Of a stretch of 64,000 nt of DNA, positions 58,367-64,000 are shown in pieces; the first letter of the stretch is position 1; each line of letters begins with the position of its first letter. The translations under genes and the position numbers were made by a program. This DNA comes from Dama dama (taxonomy: Eukaryota; Chordata; Mammalia; Artiodactyla; Cervidae). The DNA is taken from positions 50,323,501 to 50,387,500 of the forward strand of contig NC_083698.1 in assembly GCF_033118175.1 (NCBI RefSeq), in the 5' to 3' direction. The notes below the pieces were generated by a model that saw only the letters and a program-made list of their open reading frames with translations, ran no database searches and had not been told where the DNA came from.

Positions 58367-59307
58367 CACACATGAGGATAAGAAGGCAGAAAATTTGAGT
58401 GTATGAAAAAGTAGATATTATTTTGTGTGACTTTTATAATTCCATATTTATGGCAGAATTGTACCAACAGGTTAAAATCAATGGATAATTGATCTGCTAA
58501 CCAGTTATATCTACATCTTCATTTCTATTCTCAAGTTATTTACTTAGAAGTTGCTATTATTATTAAGGGCCATTATGATAACCTACAGAGGTTTTTTTGA
58601 GCATTAAAAATTTGAATAATTTCTTTATTCTTTCTCTTTAACCTGCTGTTTCTTATTTTTTAAACTTTTTATTATAAAGTATTACATCCAGATCATTTGC
58701 ACAACACATAAATATATAGCTCAAAGAATGATCACAAGTGAGTATCTGAATAGTCACTGGGCAAGCCAAGAAATACAAAATTGGCAGCAATCCAACAACA
58801 TCCTCTGGACCTTTGACAATTGCTACTTTCATCTTTTTTCCTCTTTACCAAAGATAACCACTATTCTGACTTCTAACTTTAAGGTTAAACTTTGTTTCAT
58901 CTTTATATACGTGGAATTACTTTTGTATCTAGCTTCTTTCACTTAACATTATATTGGATAAAATTTTCTTTGTAGTTGTATACATCAGTAGTTGAGTCAT
59001 TTTTGCTGTACAGTTTCCATTTTATGAATACCACTTGATTAATTTGTTCATTTCACAGCAGATGAACCTTTGGGTTTCCAGTTTGGGAATATTACAGATG
59101 ATGCTGTTCTAAACACAGTGCTTGTACGCAAGTTTTTGGTTCTGTGTATAATTAAGAGTTAAATTGCTAAGTCATAAATTAGGCATATGTTCAAATTGAG
59201 AAAATGATGTCAGTTTTTCAAACTGGTTGTACCAGTGTATTTCCTCACCAAGAATATAAGAGAGTTCCTGCTGTTTTATATCCTTAGTGGAGATTTGTGT
59301 TGTTAAA

Positions 59308-59550
59308 GGGCTTCCCTGGTGGCTCAGAACTTCCCCGGTGGCTCAGCAGTAAAGAATCTGCCTGTAATACAGAAAGGCAGGAGATGCTGGTTGATACCTG
59401 GGTTGGGAAGATGCCCTGGCATGCCAGAGTAACATAGCAGCCCATTCCAGTATTATTGCCTGGAGAATTCCATGGACAGAGGAGCCTGGCAGAGTATAGT
59501 CTATAAGGGATTGCAAAGAGTTGGCCATGACTGAAGTGATTGAGCATGAA
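59308..59550 (+). mobile_element. Bov-tA SINE with a duplicated tRNA head, nested in L1
   Basis: The head appears twice in tandem: 'gggcttccctggtggctcag' (59308-59327) then 'aacttccccggtggctcagc' (59328-59347), followed by one normal body ending 'gactgaagtgattgagcatg'. Flanks 'tgtgttgttaaa' (59296-59307) and 'tgtgttctttaa' (59555-59566) fit a decayed duplication. Confidence 0.92.
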
Positions 59551-60337
59551 TGCATGTGTTCTTTAAGTCATTAATATCAGTCCTTCTTTGGTTCACATAA
59601 CAGTATCTCATTTTAATTTGTATCTCCATGGTTACTTATGAAGATATGCACATTATAATGTTTATTGGGTAATATCAGTATATTTCACAAATTGCCTTAA
59701 AAGATTGCACTGATAATGACAACAGTATAGAACGCACATTTCCTCATATCCTTAACAGCACTGGGAACTACCAAACTTTAAGTGCAAACAAAAAAGTCAC
59801 ATTATTACCATGATTAATTTACTTTGTTATGACTGACTTTGAGCATAGTTCTCTGCTTTTATTTTTTTAACATTTTTGCTATTTTTTGTGATACGTATTG
59901 CTGTCTTTATTTTTTTTTTCTATTGGGTTGATTATTTTATTGATTTTTCAAAGAATCTTATATATTTACTTAAATTTTTATCTATCACAGATATTTCCCC
60001 ATAGTTTGCCCTTTGAGTCGGTTTATTCTATTTTTAGCTATACAAAAGATTTTTGGGTTTTTTTGTGGCCGTATTTATTGATCTTCGTTCTTCATGGTTT
60101 TAGGGTTTTGTCTATATTTAGGATTGTCTTCTCTACTCAAATTAACACAAATTATTACTTTTTAACTAGCTAATGATCTCTTCTAGATCTCTTATGGTTT
60201 GAAATTGTACAGCTAAATCTTTGATCTAGGGAGTTTATTTTGGAGTAAAAGAAATTCAGAATTATTTATTGTTCATTTTTTTTTTTTTATCCAAAATGGG
60301 TAGCTAGTTGTCAAAATATTATTTTTTCATTAATAGC

Positions 60338-60499
60338 AGGTGGCACTAGTGGTAAAGAGCCTACCTGCCAATGCAAGAGACATAAAAGATGCAGGTTTGA
60401 TTCCAGGTTGGGAACCCACTCCAGTATTTTTGCCTGGAGAATTCCATGGGCAGAGGATGTGGTCCGTAGGGTTGCAAAGAGTCAGACACACACACACAC
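60338..60499 (+). mobile_element. Bov-tA SINE, internally deleted, nested in L1
   Basis: Starts 'caggtggcactagtggtaaa' (first bases of the head missing), goes from 'ccaggttgggaa' directly to 'cccactccagtatttttgcc' (about 25 bases lost), and ends in a CA-repeat after 'gagtcagacacac'. Confidence 0.9.
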
Positions 60500-60899
60500 T
60501 ATTCTCTACTAATTTAAATGGCTAACTTTGTCATTTGCTAAATTCCAAAGTACACTTGAACTTATTTGTGGACTCCCCACCTAGTTAAAATTTAAAATGC
60601 TCTGTCTATTCCAGTACTAATTTTGACCTGTTATAATTAAATTGTTGTCTAATGTGTTTTAATAATAGTTTCTTTTCCTTTCAAAATATTTCTAGACACT
60701 TTTTTACCTTAACATTGCTGGATGAACTTTAATATCATTTTGTTGATTTTTCACCAAATTCACATAATTCTAAATTTATATTATACATTAACTTTGGAGA
60801 AAAATTGGCCTCTTTGCAGTTTTGAGTGTCCCCAACCAATAATAGTGTGTATTTTCATGTATCCAAATTTTCTTTTCATTCTTTTTCTACTCCTTTTTT

Positions 60900-62395
60900 T
60901 CATTTGCAAATTTGGCAAAGAGAGCTTAAGATAGCAAACTAGATACATTAACCATTAGATGTTAAATGAAAAGATTTAAATGAGCTTAATTTAATAGCTA
61001 GCTCACTATTGAATGTGATATACTTTACAAATGCTCTAAAGTTAATACATACATTTATATAAATATGTTGCCCCGTATATGTTAAATGAAAATGCATTGT
61101 TTCTCTTAATTTTATGGACCCAAAGAAATCAATTTACATGAATAGGCATACATATACCCATGTGCATATGATGTATGCTAGTGATCTTTATACAGGTGGA
61201 GAGAGGGATTCAAGGTAAAAGTTATATATATTCAGGTATATCTGTGATTATATTTAAGATGCAATGCCAATAGTAACATAGAGAAAATTATGTACCTCAA
61301 GTAAGAATTTAAAGTAATATTGTTTCTATGTAGAATGATTTTGTAATAAATTAACTATAGAATTTAGGAATATATTTCCTTTAATACAAAAGCTCTTACC
61401 ATGATCAAATTGTTATTTTTTATTGAAGTAATCCAATATCTGAAGGCCTCATACCCAACCAATATAATATGATAGCCTCCTTTACCACATGCAGGCATGG
61501 TCTCACAGGATAGCAGTTGAGTTGGGTGAAGTTGTATGCAGTCACATTCATCTACCAAATAACTGGAAAATATGTGCTGAACACTTATCATGTGTTTACT
61601 TGATATATACTTAGAACAGCAAATAACCAAAGTGGTTATTAACTGACTGTAAAAGGATATAAGAGACATGAAAATTGCTATGGGCTGAAAAGGAAGAAGA
61701 TGATTTCATAAATTAAGTGGGATTTACAGAAGGTCTTTTAGATTTCTTAAGAAATGAATGCTATGTGGAAATGGGGAAAATAAGACATGACAAACAGGAC
61801 AAACTGAACACATAAAAAGTAAAAAGTCATGATCAAAGTGTTGGAGAGATGGAGCATGGAGGTTCTTGAACCTCCCCCCCTTTTTACGTTTTATCTACAA
61901 CTCTCTAGTTTGACAACTCTTGACAATAAAAGGCTTAAATTTTGCAGTGTTGTCCACTTTCTATTTGAGTTCAAAATATGCCTCCATGCTTAAAGATTAG
62001 GCATTGCTGTGATGTTTACAACCCCTGAGAGCATCATCGCTGCCTCTCTTGTTCTTTTAGAATAAAGCTCACGTGACAGTTACCAAAGGAATTTTTTTTA
62101 GCGAGCTAGTACCAAAACTAGCCTTCTGCTTCACAGTTCCAGTGAAATAATTTTATCTTACACCATCAAAGTATGATTTCTCTTATACTATTCCTTCAAG
62201 TACATTTTAATCTAATAGAACCATTTTGTAAACATATAAAATGACAGTGCTGTCTTCTCCAAGTTTGATTTCAAACACAAACGTGTATGTATAGATATAC
62301 AGTGCATAAATACACAAACATGCACACATGTACACTTCTTTATTACCTCAGAATAAAAATGCAAATGAATTTATTAGCCTAAGAGTGGCACCAAA
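60900..62395. other. Unassigned AT-rich sequence
   Basis: No gene recognised. A weak L2-like trace may be present at about 61545-61640. Confidence 0.45.
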
Positions 62396-62399
62396 TGGA

Positions 62400-62760
62400 A
62401 ATTTATGCACATACATTTAAAAAACAGAACCTTTGAAAATAAAGCAGTTGCAGCTATTAATTTTCCTCTTTGACAGTTTTTTAAATTCCTCTAAAAAAAT
62501 GAAGCAGCATGAATACTGTCAATATATCACAACAGCCACATTAGGTTTTGTGATATACATCATAATATAAAGAGCACTATTAGAGCACAACCTGGGAACC
62601 ATTAAATCATTCTAAATCACTGTTACATTCCATTAGTGTCAATGGTGAAACCACATAATAGGCTTTATTACAAACTTCACCTTGGTAGGCCATTGTCTCT
62701 AATAACCACTTCTCTATGATGTGGTATCATACCCAGAAATCCAGGGAGATAATAAAGGCT
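62400..62760. other. Candidate conserved non-coding element
   Basis: Repeat-free stretch with many homeodomain-like cores ('cagctattaattttcctctt', 'gggaaccattaaatcattct') and an exact 10-bp inverted repeat: 'tatatcacaa' 62523-62532 with 62548-62557. No frame of note. Texture-based inference. Confidence 0.3.
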
Positions 62761-64000
62761 CCCTTATTTCTTTTTTATTGGATGGGTAAAGTTAAATTTA
62801 GCTGTAAGTAAAAAAAAAATTCTGAGGCTTTGTTCACTAACTGTGAGTTGCTGCTATTTGGACAAAAAAAAATTAGACAGACTTGGGAAGAACAGTTTGA
62901 AATAAATTTAAAACCTGGCAATGCTGAGGCCAGGGTAGGCTGGGCAGTGCCAGCAATTACAATGTCATTTTTGAAATGCAGTTTAGTACATTTGTGTGCC
63001 TCTTTACACTTTTGTTCAGGAGCAGAGTATTGATTATAGAAACACTGTAAGTTTCAAACCTGCCCTTTCCCTCATTCTCCCCTGGTTTGAGTTGTACCCT
63101 TTTAAAAAGTCATTTGGGCACTTGGTTGAGGTGAGCCTGGTAAGGACTTCAGCTCAAACTGAGATCAATTTTCAGATGTTTCAGGGAGAATTGTACAGTG
63201 TTCTGTACTCCTCTTCTTTACAAATAGAACCATTTATTCCCCTCCCCCTACTAAAATTTAGTCACAATCTCTTCACTCTATTTCTTGGATGCATCTACAA
63301 ATATAATGCTCCTGGCAAAGATTTCTGCTGCACAATAGAAATCTGTGTTATTGGCTGAGGACATTTTAGGATAGGATAAAATAAGTGAAATTCAGATATA
63401 GTTGCATAAATGAATAATACTCTAACAAATGATTGAAATAATTTGTTTAGTAGACTACCACATCAGAGACCAAATGCTTTATATTCTATTAGTTATGATA
63501 AACTGTAAAGTATTTAAATGGTTATTGATTATAAATAAGTACATTTGTTTTTGTAAACCAACCGTCTACCCTTTGGAGGTGAGCTTTGAAAAAGTCAGTT
63601 CAGGGCACTGAAATAGATGATTATTCTAATGGCTTCATTTTGCTTCTGATCCATTCTTTAGAGCCAGATTTTAAAAAAGCAATAATATTATTACATGTCA
63701 TCCCTATGATAAGATGATGTTTCAAACTTAGGAGGAGAAAGTGATAAAGCAAAGAGGAACAAATAACAAATGCTTCAGGGGAATTAGAAATAAGTCACCA
63801 CGAGTTGAATACTTCAAAAAGATAAACAAGCAAACAAAAATCATAGTGAGAAATCTTGCAGATGTATGTTGATAAGAATTGTATAATAAAAGGGACAAAA
63901 ATAAATGAATTTGGAAATCATAAAGTAGATGAAATATAGAAACCTGGTCTCGTGTCTTATAAATTTATTTAAAGTGTCCTCATGCCATGAAACCCTTTTA
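62761..64000. other. Mostly unique sequence
   Basis: No repeat or gene recognised. The 120-codon plus frame at 62996-63358 has no motif I know and no splice support; 62880-63060 has the same conserved-looking texture as the preceding block. Confidence 0.45.

Larger units (their letters stand above)
58640..60880 (-). mobile_element. Long L1 fossil, antisense, with two nested Bov-tA
   Basis: Antisense L1 3'UTR and ORF2: 'aaagataaccactattctga' then 'cttctaac', 'tagcttctttcacttaacat', 'gcagatgaacctttgggttt' then 'ccagtttggg', 'aactggttgtaccagtgtat', then after the first SINE 'catttttgctattttttgtg', 'gattgtcttctctactcaaa', and after the second 'gatgaactttaatatcattt' and 'gcctctttgcagttttgagt'. 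The pieces are collinear over 2.2 kb. It is old and has no usable frame. Confidence 0.8.

Noticed and set aside
59898..60173. Hydrophobic 91-codon plus frame resembling a membrane protein
   Set aside because: It lies in antisense L1; T-rich DNA gives hydrophobic residues.

Overview
This is nuclear genomic DNA of a ruminant, almost certainly a bovid (cattle, buffalo, sheep or goat; I cannot decide which). The diagnosis rests on interspersed repeats: many Bov-tA SINEs with a tRNA-Glu-like head, Bov-A2 dimers with an AGC tail, and BovB (RTE-type) LINE fragments. Older mammalian repeats (MIR, L2, L1, MLT1, a Tigger-type DNA transposon) lie between them. The sequence is AT-rich. I found no intact protein-coding gene, no convincing exon chain, no functional tRNA or rRNA gene and no CRISPR array. 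The window reads as intergenic DNA or the inside of a very large intron.

Layout. 1-12.1 kb: mixed old and young repeats: Bov-tA at both ends of the first 1.1 kb, an unassigned 103-codon ORF (2.26 kb), a MIR, an MLT1 LTR, a 1.3 kb L1 3' end, a 0.9 kb antisense L2 fossil, a deleted U6 pseudogene, a Bov-A2, and a BovB split by a nested Bov-A2 with an 11-bp target-site duplication. 12.1-19.5 kb: free of recognisable ruminant-specific repeats, with one Tigger-type element whose transposase DNA-binding domain can still be read. 19.5-45.2 kb: dense in young retroelements, with six BovB insertions or pieces, many Bov-tA, one CHR-type SINE with a perfect 14-bp duplication, and a Bov-tA-head/BovB mosaic at 41.0-42.4 kb that is the most unusual structure in the window. 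45.2-57.2 kb: repeat-poor (one Bov-tA, two L2 pieces), containing stretches that look like conserved non-coding DNA. 57.2-60.9 kb: a long antisense L1 fossil hit by two Bov-tA, with other Bov-tA beside it. 60.9-64 kb: mostly unique, again with conserved-element character.

Most longer open frames in the window are repeat-derived. The best are the BovB ORF2 C-terminus (116 codons, intact in two copies) and internal BovB reverse-transcriptase pieces. No operon-like or system-like organisation exists. The points worth following up are the retrotransposition mosaic, the duplicated SINE heads, the readable Tigger domain, several perfect palindromes, one isolated GC-rich block, two unidentified coding-like stretches, and the candidate regulatory islands at about 54.5-55.7 and 62.4-63.1 kb.
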